The notes beneath the pieces are model-generated. The model was not told where the DNA came from. It saw only the letters and a program-made list of their open reading frames with translations, and ran no database searches. Positions 25,956 through 34,407 of a stretch of DNA of 64,000 bases are shown here, one piece after another (within the stretch, counting starts at the first letter, position 1; every line of letters starts with the position of its first letter). The stretch lies in NCBI RefSeq assembly GCF_000021485.1, contig NC_011761.1, positions 1,890,001-1,954,000 of the forward strand, given 5' to 3'. A program made the position numbers and the translations under genes. The stretch comes from Acidithiobacillus ferrooxidans ATCC 23270. Lineage in GTDB: Bacteria; Pseudomonadota; Gammaproteobacteria; Acidithiobacillales; Acidithiobacillaceae.

Positions 25956-26258
25956 ATGCGTGGATTAACTTTAAATGGGCAGCAAGATGTATTTAGAGGA
26001 TTAACGCCCACGATGCGTGTACTGACGGATGAGGAGATCTATGACGTCAGCGGCGGCGACCCCGGGGCGTCGTCTAGGAGATTATTCGCTTATGCGGAAG
26101 CCGCAGCGGGGGGTGCCCTTGGGGGTGCAATATCTGGGATTGAATTCGGCCCATTGGGCGCCCTTGGTTTCGGAATTCTAGGCGCAACCTATGGATTGGC
26201 TGGAGCGGGACTCCAAACGGCGTTCAACCAAGTTGCGTGGTTGAATATCTGGGGTTAA
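25956..26258 (+). CDS. Double-glycine-leader secreted peptide (bacteriocin/microcin-like)
   Basis: The ATG at 25956 has a strong ribosome-binding site (AAGGAG, 8-nt spacing) and gives 100 aa. Residues 20-34 form a classical double-glycine leader (MRVLTDEEIYDVSGG), to be cut after Gly34. The mature part of 66 residues is very rich in Gly and Ala, with repeated small-xxx-small patterns (GGALGGAISG, GPLGALGFGILGATYG), as in membrane-inserting class II bacteriocins and microcins. A C39-peptidase ABC exporter lies 3.5 kb downstream on the same strand. An internal ATG at residue 20 could give a shorter leader. Target and activity are unknown. Confidence 0.72.
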   Translation: MRGLTLNGQQDVFRGLTPTMRVLTDEEIYDVSGGDPGASSRRLFAYAEAAAGGALGGAISGIEFGPLGALGFGILGATYGLAGAGLQTAFNQVAWLNIWG

Positions 26259-26303
26259 AAACCTAGTTAGCGCCCCGCTTTTTAGCTCTGCACATTATCG
26301 CCT

Positions 26304-26329
26304 TGGGCAAGAAGATCTCTTGCCCATTT
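26304..26329 (+). terminator. Hairpin terminator after the GG-leader peptide gene
   Basis: TGGGCAAGA and its exact complement TCTTGCCCA form a 9-bp stem with a 5-nt loop, followed by a short TTTA run. The position, 46 nt after the peptide stop, fits termination or attenuation between an abundantly made precursor and downstream genes. Confidence 0.6.
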
Positions 26330-26381
26330 ATGGCTTCATGCATCATTTTACAAACCAAACGTGCTTTGGCAGGCAGGCATC

Positions 26382-26969
26382 ATGAATCAGGCAAATGTTT
26401 TCAAGAATGGTCTTTATCACTGGAGGATATTGTTGGAATGCGGTGAGAAAATTTATTTCTACAACGGCTTCCTTCTGCCACTTTGTGTCGCAGTAGATAA
26501 AAGCGATCTGGCACTTTTCGATGAATCTTATAGCTACTGGCTTAAAAAAACATCAGCGATATTTTTTTTCCCCCCAATGATTATTTTTTGGCTTCTTCAT
26601 GTGTCATCGGTGGGTTCATACGTGTATAACCACCCTATCTTGTATCTGTACTTCCCCGCGGTTATTGTTAATGTTGTTGATACGGTTCGTAAAGTTTTAA
26701 ATTTATACATGCCGTATAAAAAAATATCCTTCAAGTTTCTGAACCCATTTTCAAAGGATTGCAGCTTTACCCATTATCCGAACTTTCTATCCGTGATCGT
26801 ATTTCTGTGGGAATCCTATGTGTTGATCGTTTCGGTATTCCTCCTGGCCAAGGGCCCTGGAAACAGTTTCCTGATGAACGCTTTCTACCTGTTGTCCTTG
26901 TTCTTGGCGCTACCCCTAGCCTCCTTGTCAGGTGTTGGCGTATGGAAGCTGTTGCACCACGATTATTGA
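26382..26969 (+). CDS. Unknown multi-helix membrane protein
   Basis: I do not recognise a family. From the second ATG (26382) the product is 195 aa with about four hydrophobic helices (near residues 60-82, 85-108, 137-160 and 165-187 by inspection) separated by Lys/aromatic-rich loops. The composition is Phe-, Leu- and Tyr-rich, and codon use is AT-richer than that of the flanking genes. The location next to a GG-leader peptide gene and upstream of its presumed exporter suggests an immunity or accessory role, but nothing in the sequence proves this. An ATG at 26361 is an alternative start. Confidence 0.6.
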   Translation: MNQANVFKNGLYHWRILLECGEKIYFYNGFLLPLCVAVDKSDLALFDESYSYWLKKTSAIFFFPPMIIFWLLHVSSVGSYVYNHPILYLYFPAVIVNVVDTVRKVLNLYMPYKKISFKFLNPFSKDCSFTHYPNFLSVIVFLWESYVLIVSVFLLAKGPGNSFLMNAFYLLSLFLALPLASLSGVGVWKLLHHDY

Positions 26970-27053
26970 GTTCAATCAGAAGGGACAATGTTCCCCTTGG
27001 AGATGAGTAATGGGTGCTGGGAAAAGAATATTTTCGGAATTGGATGTTGCCAG

Positions 27054-27170
27054 CGTGCTTATCCGGTTTCCGGTTGGTTCCCACAGTTACTATCTATGTT
27101 GAATCGCCGTTTTCCCGAGCACAGGTGTTCTGCGCTGAACGTTTTTTTGGGAGATAACCGGATAAGCACG
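27054..27170. repeat. 15-bp perfect inverted repeat pair
   Basis: CGTGCTTATCCGGTT at 27054-27068 recurs as its exact reverse complement at 27156-27170, with 87 nt between. A separate 19-bp palindrome (27169-27187) overlaps the right arm. The interval has no convincing gene. The unit could be a long hairpin, a remnant of a small mobile element or a regulator target. It lies in the AT-rich accessory region between two unknown membrane-protein genes. Confidence 0.6.
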
Positions 27171-27187
27171 CATTAATCATTAATGCG
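27169..27187. repeat. 19-bp perfect palindrome
   Basis: CGCATTAAT-C-ATTAATGCG is a perfect palindrome around a single C at 27178. It lies 22 nt upstream of the ATG of the frameshifted membrane-protein gene and could be an operator or the hairpin of a short leader. There is no T-run after it, so it is not a classical terminator. Confidence 0.6.
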
Positions 27188-27209
27188 TTAGATCAGGAAC
27201 GGGGGACAC

Positions 27210-27582
27210 ATGGATAAGGAATGCATTCAAATAGATACCATATACGGTTCCGCATATTTAGCGATAGGAGAGAGATATTATCGGCCATTGAATTTATTGC
27301 CATTTATATTATTTCTGTCTTTCTCAAGCATGGTTATGCATACACTTGACAGTCCTAGGTATTTAAAAATATACAATTATTCCACTATTTATTTATCATT
27401 TTTTGCGTCTTCAATAATGACACTTATTATATGTGACGCATTTTTTTGCTATCAAAGCCATAAAAGCCAATAACTGGAATGCCGCGCTACTTAAAAGGAG
27501 AGTAAATTGGAGGTACTTGGAGCTTATGTTTATTGCTGTTTGCTCCCTAGCCTATGTGCTAACTCAAATTATATATAATTAA
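27210..27582 (+). pseudogene. Small membrane protein split by a frameshift at a T7 run
   Basis: An ATG at 27210 (GGGGGA upstream) opens an 87-codon frame with two hydrophobic helices that stops at 27473. Removing one T from the seven-T run at 27441-27447 joins it to a second open frame that ends at 27582 and encodes a basic loop (KANNWNAALLKRRVNWRY) and a third hydrophobic helix. The joined protein would be about 123 aa. The continued membrane-protein character across the junction suggests one gene disrupted by an indel, phase variation or a sequencing error in a homopolymer. No family is recognised. Confidence 0.55.
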
Positions 27583-27605
27583 ATAGCGCATATTGCACAG
27601 ACCGC

Positions 27606-27628
27606 AAACCATTGCAAAATTGGTTTTT
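27606..27628 (+). terminator. Weak hairpin with T-run
   Basis: AAACCA and TGGTTT form a short A/T-rich stem with a 9-nt loop, followed by TTT. It lies just after the frameshifted gene. It is a marginal terminator candidate because the stem is only 6 bp. Confidence 0.3.
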
Positions 27629-27732
27629 ATTGGTTGCCTGGTAAACCGCTAAATTTCCACAATTACAGGTGGATTTTGCTAAACACCCTGCTGATATTCT
27701 GCCGTGCGGACATCTATATCAAGGAGAGCAAT

Positions 27733-28266
27733 ATGGAAAAAGTGGAGATATCTCGGCTCAAACCGATTTGGAACGCCTATAGCGTGCTGCAAAGCGCCGC
27801 TTGTCCAATAGCCGGAATAGGTGCATTATTCTTGTCTGTTATTATTATGGAAGTAGTCACCGGCCATTTCAATGACTTGCTGTTAGCGGCCGTTTCGCAA
27901 TATTCTGCCACCCTTTTTGTTTTTTTAATTTCCGTCATTTTTGTATATGCTCCAGTGGCTGTATTCATGACGTTCCCGGTTAAAATGACAATCGATACTG
28001 AATTGCCAAAAGTTTATTGGGGTGACCATGTGGATGCGGTGTTGACGCAACTTGGGTTACACGAAAAAAAGTTAACCACAGGAACGATCCGGGTATTTTC
28101 TCCAAGAGCCAAGAGCATGCTAGCGGTGTGTGCATACGGGCAAGTGGTTTTTGACAACACAGAGGATGCCTCAATAGCGGTGACTGGTCCATTATTGTTG
28201 CTATATCGGCTGCGACGTCATTTGCTTTTTAGGAATGGTCATGGTGACGTTCCCAAAGAACGGTAA
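27733..28266 (+). CDS. Unknown two-helix membrane protein
   Basis: The ATG at 27733 has a strong ribosome-binding site (AAGGAG) and gives 177 aa; an upstream in-frame ATG at 27634 lacks one. Two hydrophobic helices span about residues 20-45 and 55-85, followed by a soluble C-terminal domain with alternating charged and aliphatic residues. No family is recognised. It stands directly upstream of the type I secretion genes in the AT-rich accessory region. The last 30 codons overlap another open frame (28235-28429), so the 3' end may be frameshifted. Confidence 0.55.
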   Translation: MEKVEISRLKPIWNAYSVLQSAACPIAGIGALFLSVIIMEVVTGHFNDLLLAAVSQYSATLFVFLISVIFVYAPVAVFMTFPVKMTIDTELPKVYWGDHVDAVLTQLGLHEKKLTTGTIRVFSPRAKSMLAVCAYGQVVFDNTEDASIAVTGPLLLLYRLRRHLLFRNGHGDVPKER

Positions 28267-28429
28267 CCCATTTTCATACCTGCCAATCCGGTTGGATCAC
28301 ACAGTTACTATATACATCTCTGATGTCTCGAAAGTGGCTATCGGACAATATGTAGAAGGTCAACCATGTCAATTCATTTGTAACATACCATATTATGATA
28401 TAGCCCTCTATGACGAATCGGCTAACTAA
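28235..28429 (+). CDS. Short open frame between the membrane protein and hlyD-like gene
   Basis: The 64-codon frame overlaps the 3' end of the preceding gene by 32 nt and the start of the HlyD-like gene by 20 nt. The frame stays open upstream to 28184 and reads through a hydrophobic stretch (CDVICFLGMVMVTF). It could therefore be the displaced C-terminus of the preceding membrane protein rather than a separate gene. It ends in ALYDESAN, faintly like LALFDES in the membrane protein at 26.4 kb. No ribosome-binding site is convincing. Confidence 0.35.
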   Translation: MVMVTFPKNGNPFSYLPIRLDHTVTIYISDVSKVAIGQYVEGQPCQFICNIPYYDIALYDESAN

Positions 28430-29783
28430 ATTCGTGAAAAACAGCATGCCAACACGTGACGATCAAACATTATTTCGCCCAGATGCGATCCAAAGCTCCG
28501 GGGCATCCTGGCTCGGTCCTATCCGCTTGGGTTCGCCCGTCCATCATCATGTCTACGCGGTCATAGCGCTATTCGTCACGCTGGCGATCATCCTGCTCCT
28601 GATTTTCGGTCATTACACGAGACACCTGGCCGTCACCGGCATACTGGTCCCGTCACAAGGCCTGTTAACGATATCCGCCCCTATTTCCGGCACGGTTGAA
28701 AAAGTGTTGGTGCATTCTGGCGAAAAGGTTCGCGCCGGTGCCCCATTGCTGGAAATCGCCAGCAACCCAGATAATCCTTCCGTGGGATTAGTGGCGACCA
28801 TCATCGAACAATCCATCAATGCGGAAAAACGGGTTCTGAGCGGCAGCCTTTCCGCGGCGCGTTCTGTTTCCCGCATGCAGCAGACGGCCTTGCGGGACAA
28901 ACTGCAACTTCTGCAGGCCCAACTGGCGGAAACGAGCGCCGAGATTGCCATCCAGCATCAGGATATTAACAGCACCGAGAAAGTGTTGCGGGAATTTATG
29001 AGCGTGCGAGGCAGGGGCCTCGTTTCGGATCCCGAACTCCAGCAGCAGCATCTCACGGTCTATAGTGCCGAGACGCAACTGGAAGGCCTTGAACGCCAGC
29101 GGACGGAACTTGCGCAGAACATCAGTAGCGCGACCCATCAACTGGGGGAGTTGCCATTGACGTCCTTGAACCAGGAAAACACCATCCGCAGCAAACTGGA
29201 AACGCTTCGTCAGGAACTGGCCAAAACCGCCGGCAGCAATGTTCTCCTCATACGCGCCCCCGCCAACGGCATTGTTTCCGCCATGACCGTCAACCCCGGC
29301 CAGGCCATCGCCGCCGGGCAACCCGTCTTATCCGTCATGCCGGCCGGGGATCCCCTGCGCGCCCAGTTGCTTGTGTCAAGCCAAGCCATCGGCTTTCTGA
29401 CCGTAGGTGGGACGGTCGCATTGCATTACGCGGCCTTCCCCTACCGGGATTTTGGCACCTTCCATGGCACCGTGCGTAGCATTTCTGGTAGTGCACTAAC
29501 GCCTGCGGAGATTGCCGCCCTCACCGGTGCCCATTCCACGGTCCCGCTCTATCGGATCATGGTCCAATTGCATCGTACCACCGTGGAAGTCCATGGCCGC
29601 CAAAAATCGCTACGTGCTGGCATGCAACTCCATGCAGAAATCACCCTCAATCGACTGCGCCTTATTCAATGGGTCTTTGAACCCCTGTATGGTCTCGGTC
29701 ACGATCTCTTTCCGAATTCGCGGCATGCGGATCATTCCGCAGCAGCACCTTCACCGATCATCGCCCAGCCATCCCTGCCATGA
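28410..29783 (+). CDS. HlyD-family periplasmic adaptor of a type I secretion system
   Basis: The 457-aa membrane fusion protein has a short cytoplasmic N-terminus, one membrane helix at about residues 48-70, a split biotinyl/lipoyl domain (SAPISGTVEKVLVHSGEKVRAG and the later RAPANGIVSAMTVNPGQAIAAG), and a coiled-coil hairpin between about 140 and 285. This is the form found with bacteriocin exporters (CvaA/RaxA-like). The stop overlaps the ABC gene ATG. An ATG at 28446 is an alternative start. It bridges the ABC transporter and the TolC-like protein downstream. Confidence 0.92.
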   Translation: MTNRLTKFVKNSMPTRDDQTLFRPDAIQSSGASWLGPIRLGSPVHHHVYAVIALFVTLAIILLLIFGHYTRHLAVTGILVPSQGLLTISAPISGTVEKVLVHSGEKVRAGAPLLEIASNPDNPSVGLVATIIEQSINAEKRVLSGSLSAARSVSRMQQTALRDKLQLLQAQLAETSAEIAIQHQDINSTEKVLREFMSVRGRGLVSDPELQQQHLTVYSAETQLEGLERQRTELAQNISSATHQLGELPLTSLNQENTIRSKLETLRQELAKTAGSNVLLIRAPANGIVSAMTVNPGQAIAAGQPVLSVMPAGDPLRAQLLVSSQAIGFLTVGGTVALHYAAFPYRDFGTFHGTVRSISGSALTPAEIAALTGAHSTVPLYRIMVQLHRTTVEVHGRQKSLRAGMQLHAEITLNRLRLIQWVFEPLYGLGHDLFPNSRHADHSAAAPSPIIAQPSLP

Positions 29784-31951
29784 AATTTTCCACTACTCTT
29801 CTCGATGGCCTACAGTTCGGCTTTGCTCGCCGCGTCCCGGTGATCCTCCAGTCCGAAGCGTCGGAGTGCGGTCTCGCCTGTCTGGCCATGATTGCTGGTT
29901 ATCATGGCTTGCAGATCGACCTCTTCACCCTGCGGCGTCAGCACGCGATTTCCCTGAAGGGCGCGACCCTGGCACAACTCCTCCAGATCGCCGGAAACCT
30001 GCACCTCGACAGTCGTCCCCTGCGCCTGGAAATTGCCGATCTCTCCCGCCTGACCCTGCCCTGTATCCTCCACTGGGACATGAACCATTTTGTTGTCCTG
30101 ACCAAAGTCGATACCCAGGGAATCACGATCCACGATCCCGCCCGCGGCGTGCGGCGCGTACCCTGGTCGGAAGTATCCGCTTCGTTTACCGGCGTGGCGC
30201 TGGAACTCCTGCCCGCCGCAAATTTCGAGCCCGCGACCCATAAGCCGGCAATCTCTCTGCGCGCCTTGACCGGCCCCATCCAGGGCTTGCGTGGGGCGCT
30301 GCTCCGGATTTTCCTGCTCGCCTTGGTGTTGGAGGTGTTGGGTGTCCTCGGTCCGTTCTACATGCAATGGATCATTGATGAGGTCCTGGTGGTCAACGAC
30401 CACTCCTTGTTGACCCTGCTGGGCATCGCCTATCTCTTCGTCACGGCCTTTTCGACACTCTTCTTCGCGCTGCGCTCGTGGGTCGTGATCCACATCAATG
30501 CCACCCTGGGCGTCCAGTGGGCAGCGAACATATTTTCTCATCTTTTGCGCTTGCCTCTGGATTTTTTCGAGAAACGTCATATTGGGGACGTGGTGTCGCG
30601 TTACGGCGCCATCCAGAACATCCGTCGCACCATCACCACCAATCTCGTGTCCGCCGTGCTCGATGGCATCATGGCTGTCGCTATCCTGATCGTCATCGCC
30701 ATCTACAGTTTTCGATTGACGGCCATCGTTGTGGGGGTCTTCGTACTATACCTGCTCCTGCGCCAGGTCGCCTACTTTCCTCTGCGGGCGGTGACCGAAC
30801 GGCATATCTTCGCTGCAGCCAAACAACAGACCTACCTATTGGAAGCCATTCGCGGCGTCCAAACCCTCAAGCTGTTCAACCTGGAGGAAAACCGCACCGC
30901 TCGCTATGCCAATCTGATCGTCGAGACGACCAACCAGGATGTTCGTGTACAGCAGCTTTCCACGCTGTTTGGGTCAGCCCAGAAACTGCTGGGTGGCTTA
31001 GGGCACATCGTCATCATCTGGCTCGCCGCCCTGATGGTCAGGAAAAATCAGTTCACCGTTGGCATGCTTGTCGCCTACGCGACCTTTGCCAGCCAGTTCC
31101 TGAGCCGTGGGGACGGGCTCATCAATGCCTGGATAGACCTCAAAATGCTCCGTCTCTATGGCGAAAGACTGGCGGATATTGCCCTGACCCCGCCCGAGGC
31201 GCATATCCTGCCGGTTTATGAGGGACCGGACCCGGAACCCAGCCTGGAACTGCAGCAGGTCAGCTTTCGCTATACCACAGAGGATCCATGGATCCTGAAA
31301 GGATGCCAACTCACCGTGAAAACGGGCCAATCGGTGGCCATTATCGGCCCATCCGGTTGCGGCAAGACCACCCTGGTGAAATTGCTCCTGGGACTGATCG
31401 CCCCGGAAGAGGGGGTGATCCGCATGGGCGGCATTGATATTCACAAGCTCGGGTTACGTCGCTACCGTGCCATGGTGGCTGCGGTCATGCAGTCGGATCA
31501 ATTGTTCGCTGGCAGTATTGCCGACAATATCGCACTCGCATCTCCCGAAGCCCACCCCAGTGAAATCGAACAGGCCGCCCGGATGGCCGGGATCCACGAG
31601 CAGATCGCCGCCATGCCCATGGGCTACCGCACCCTGGTCGGAGATATGGGATCGGCCCTCTCCGGCGGGGAGAAACAACGCATCATTCTGGCACGCGCCT
31701 TGTTCAAAAAACCCAGGGTACTGATCCTCGATGAGGCCACCAGCCATTTGGATGTGGTACGGGAAAGATACATCAACGACACTGTCAGCCACCTGAGTAT
31801 CACCCGCATCGTCATCGCCCATCGTCCCGAGACGATTTTGCAGTGCCAGCTCATTTATGGTCTCGCGGGCGGAACCTTGCATGCAATCACGCCAGAGCAG
31901 TTCAAGGAAAGTGTGGCGGTCATTCAATCAACAGCACCCGCAGCCTCATGA
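29780..31951 (+). CDS. Peptidase-containing ABC transporter (C39 domain), bacteriocin exporter
   Basis: The 723-aa inner-membrane protein processes and exports double-glycine-leader peptides. The C39 peptidase domain (about residues 18-140) has the catalytic Cys30 of SECGLAC, His103 of MNHFVVL and Asp119 of IHDPA. An ABC membrane domain with about six helices spans roughly 165-445. The ATPase has Walker A G523-PSGCGKT-530, the ABC signature LSGGEKQR and Walker B VLILDEATS. CvaB/RaxB-type relatives export microcins. The intact peptidase triad implies it matures GG-leader substrates such as the peptide encoded at 25956. Confidence 0.95.
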   Translation: MKFSTTLLDGLQFGFARRVPVILQSEASECGLACLAMIAGYHGLQIDLFTLRRQHAISLKGATLAQLLQIAGNLHLDSRPLRLEIADLSRLTLPCILHWDMNHFVVLTKVDTQGITIHDPARGVRRVPWSEVSASFTGVALELLPAANFEPATHKPAISLRALTGPIQGLRGALLRIFLLALVLEVLGVLGPFYMQWIIDEVLVVNDHSLLTLLGIAYLFVTAFSTLFFALRSWVVIHINATLGVQWAANIFSHLLRLPLDFFEKRHIGDVVSRYGAIQNIRRTITTNLVSAVLDGIMAVAILIVIAIYSFRLTAIVVGVFVLYLLLRQVAYFPLRAVTERHIFAAAKQQTYLLEAIRGVQTLKLFNLEENRTARYANLIVETTNQDVRVQQLSTLFGSAQKLLGGLGHIVIIWLAALMVRKNQFTVGMLVAYATFASQFLSRGDGLINAWIDLKMLRLYGERLADIALTPPEAHILPVYEGPDPEPSLELQQVSFRYTTEDPWILKGCQLTVKTGQSVAIIGPSGCGKTTLVKLLLGLIAPEEGVIRMGGIDIHKLGLRRYRAMVAAVMQSDQLFAGSIADNIALASPEAHPSEIEQAARMAGIHEQIAAMPMGYRTLVGDMGSALSGGEKQRIILARALFKKPRVLILDEATSHLDVVRERYINDTVSHLSITRIVIAHRPETILQCQLIYGLAGGTLHAITPEQFKESVAVIQSTAPAAS

Positions 31952-31985
31952 AAAAGCAAAGTTCCAGATTTCAGGTCATAGCCCC

Positions 31986-33476
31986 ATGCGTTCGGCGATA
32001 TTGAACGTTTTGCGCTTGCCCCTGATTCGCGGACCTACCCCAAAGGGGTTTTCTTCCTGCATCGCATTGTTCCTGGTTTTGTGTCTGTCCTGGTCGGATC
32101 CGGGGTTGGCCACAGATTTCCTGTATCCGGCACATGGTTTTTTTTCTGACCCCTGGGGCACAGGGGAAGGGTTGCCAGCCCTCGGCGCTTACACCACCGG
32201 GCGTCACGGACTCCCCGAACCAGCCTTGCCGGGAACCCCGGGATCGAAAATACTCGCGCATTTGCGCTCCTTGCCCGCACTCACCAACTGGGCTCTGCTG
32301 CACAACCCGCAAACCGCTTCGGCTTGGGCCGGTCTGGGGGCACAAGCGGCCGCCCTGGGTATCGCCAAAGGACTGTGGCTACCGACCGTGAGTGTCGGGA
32401 TCGGCGGCCAGCGCAGCGGCGACATACTGAGCCGTGGCTTCAGCCCGCCGCTCGCCAACACCATGAACGCTACGCTTAGCCTCAACGAAGTGTTGTATGA
32501 CTTCGGGCAACGCGCCGCCGCTATCAGCAAAGCAGAATCGGCTGTACTCATCGCACGCTACGAGGCCAACGCCGCAATCCAGCAGGTGGCCCTCACGGTT
32601 GCCAACGCCTACTACGCCCTCGCTGGAGCGGAAGCCCGAGTGCGCGTATACCGCCAAGGCGTAAAGGAGGCGCAAACCATCTACGCAGACACGCGCCTGC
32701 AATACCGCGCGCATCTCAAGCCCATCACGGATATGTACCAAGCCCAGACGGAACGGTCTCAGGCACGGGAGCAGTTGGTCATCGCGCAGGGTACCGAGCA
32801 ATCCGACCGGGGTGCGCTGGCCCAAGCTGCAGGTTTGCCGGTGGCCATGCACCTTCCCATCGGTACGTTACAATCGCCGCGGCAAAGATTGTCCATCGGC
32901 ATCCGTCGCTGGTTACGGTCCGCGGTCAGGAAAAATCCTTCCATACTCAGCGATCTCGCCACAATCCGGGAAGCGCGCGAAGCCATTTTCCAGGCGGAGG
33001 CGCAAGGGCTGCCCTCCATTTCCCTGGTGGGAAACCTCGGGCAGAATCAGTATCAAAGCCAGCAACCCAACGTGAAAATCTACAGCGTTGGATTACAACT
33101 CAATATCCCTTTCGATACCAACTTTACTACCGAATACCAAGTAAAGGAGGATCGTGCGCTCTATCGCCAAGCGCATGCGCAGGCCCGGCAGGAAACGGAC
33201 ACGATCCTGCTGGAGGTCTGGCAGGCTTATGCCGGGCTGAAAAGCGCCATGGGCGCCTACGTGAACGCGCAGCAGCAGGTAATCAGCGCGAAAAACGCCC
33301 TGTCCGGCATCCGCACCGAATATCGTATCGGCCTGGCGAACATCTTGGAGTTAATCACGGCGGAGCAGAATCTTATTCAGGCACGCACCACCCGTGCGTC
33401 GGAACTCGCCAATTATTACGAATATCAGGCGGACCTATACAGATACGCGGGACTGATACCGGATCGCAGTCGATAA
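31986..33476 (+). CDS. TolC-family outer-membrane efflux protein
   Basis: The 496-aa protein starts at 31986 with a long basic N-terminus and a signal peptide-like hydrophobic segment (about residues 22-42, ending GLATD). Two outer-membrane efflux repeats follow, with the long amphipathic helices and paired NxxLxxA-type periodicity of TolC proteins (for example ALTVANAYYALAGAEARVRVY and the C-terminal LANILELITAEQNLIQARTTRASELANYY). It completes the type I export system after the HlyD-like and ABC genes. The upstream in-frame extension overlaps the ABC gene and lacks homology. Confidence 0.9.
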   Translation: MRSAILNVLRLPLIRGPTPKGFSSCIALFLVLCLSWSDPGLATDFLYPAHGFFSDPWGTGEGLPALGAYTTGRHGLPEPALPGTPGSKILAHLRSLPALTNWALLHNPQTASAWAGLGAQAAALGIAKGLWLPTVSVGIGGQRSGDILSRGFSPPLANTMNATLSLNEVLYDFGQRAAAISKAESAVLIARYEANAAIQQVALTVANAYYALAGAEARVRVYRQGVKEAQTIYADTRLQYRAHLKPITDMYQAQTERSQAREQLVIAQGTEQSDRGALAQAAGLPVAMHLPIGTLQSPRQRLSIGIRRWLRSAVRKNPSILSDLATIREAREAIFQAEAQGLPSISLVGNLGQNQYQSQQPNVKIYSVGLQLNIPFDTNFTTEYQVKEDRALYRQAHAQARQETDTILLEVWQAYAGLKSAMGAYVNAQQQVISAKNALSGIRTEYRIGLANILELITAEQNLIQARTTRASELANYYEYQADLYRYAGLIPDRSR

Positions 33477-33631
33477 TTGTCAGGAAGAAGCCGCGTTTCT
33501 GTTCGGCCGAGGAACTGATAGTATCTATCCAGCAGCAGCCCGGGACGATTTTTGAAGGCGAGCGCATGGAACTTGGGAAGTCGGGGTTGTTTCTCCAGGC
33601 CGGTAGGGCGCAGCGGACAGAAAAGCCGGAC

Positions 33632-34402
33632 ATGCGCGTTGTTTGGCAAACGGTGTCTTTACTCGTCCTATTTTTCGCCATACCGGCTTGGGGATCAGGG
33701 ACAGGGCGCGTCGTGCCCATCCTGCTCTATCATCGTTTTGGTCCCGTGCTGCGAGATGCCATGACCGTTCGCACGATGGTCTTCGCGGCACAGATGGAAT
33801 ACCTGAGGAGCCATGGCTACCGGATTGTCCCGCTCAAGGAAGTCGTGGCATATATTCGTGGCGTTGGACCCCCTCCCCCTCCCCATTCCGTGGTGATCAC
33901 CGCGGATGACGGGCACCAGTCGGTGTACACGGACATGTTTCCCCTGGTGCAGCGTTACCATATTCCGGTGACGCTCTTCATCTATCCCTCCGCCATATCC
34001 CGGGCGTCTTACGCCCTGACCTGGGATGAGTTGCGGATCATGCATGACTCCGGGCTCGTGAATATCCAGTCCCACACCTATTGGCATCCGAACTTCAAGA
34101 TAGAAAAGAAACGTCTTTCCCCCCAGGCATACGAGAAGTTCGTGGCCATGCAGTTGGAAAAGTCCAGGGCGAAGCTCGATCAGGAACTGGGGATCAAGGT
34201 GGACATGCTCGCCTGGCCCTACGGGATCTACAACGAGGAGCTCATCAAGAGCGCTGCTACGGCGGGATATATCGCCGCCTTCACCATGGTAAGGGCGCCT
34301 GCCGGGCCATCGGATAACGTGATGGCCCTCCCGCGCTATCTGGTCACGGACCAGGATACGGGCAAGACATTGGGAAGACTGTTGACCACGGACTCCGGAT
34401 AA
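33632..34402 (+). CDS. Exported polysaccharide deacetylase (NodB domain)
   Basis: From the ATG at 33632 the product is 256 aa with a short signal peptide ending near Trp-Gly-Ser. The NodB homology domain shows the metal-binding ADDGHQS motif (in place of TFDDG), the SHTYWHP motif with metal-binding His residues and the WPYGIYNEE motif. Such enzymes deacetylate N-acetylglucosamine polymers such as PNAG (PgaB/IcaB) or peptidoglycan. It is followed directly by a TIM-barrel glycoside hydrolase gene, an order reminiscent of the two domains of PgaB. An earlier ATG at 33566 would lack a signal peptide. Confidence 0.88.
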   Translation: MRVVWQTVSLLVLFFAIPAWGSGTGRVVPILLYHRFGPVLRDAMTVRTMVFAAQMEYLRSHGYRIVPLKEVVAYIRGVGPPPPPHSVVITADDGHQSVYTDMFPLVQRYHIPVTLFIYPSAISRASYALTWDELRIMHDSGLVNIQSHTYWHPNFKIEKKRLSPQAYEKFVAMQLEKSRAKLDQELGIKVDMLAWPYGIYNEELIKSAATAGYIAAFTMVRAPAGPSDNVMALPRYLVTDQDTGKTLGRLLTTDSG

Positions 34403-34407
34403 GCGAG

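Noticed and set aside
27156-27195. GTTAGAT after an inverted repeat, resembling part of an integron attC site
   Set aside because: No matching RYYYAAC partner site at the proper distance, no integrase gene and no cassette array nearby.
28410-33476. RTX-type haemolysin secretion system
   Set aside because: The ABC protein has an active C39 peptidase with catalytic Cys and no large Gly-rich RTX toxin gene is nearby; a GG-leader peptide substrate fits better.
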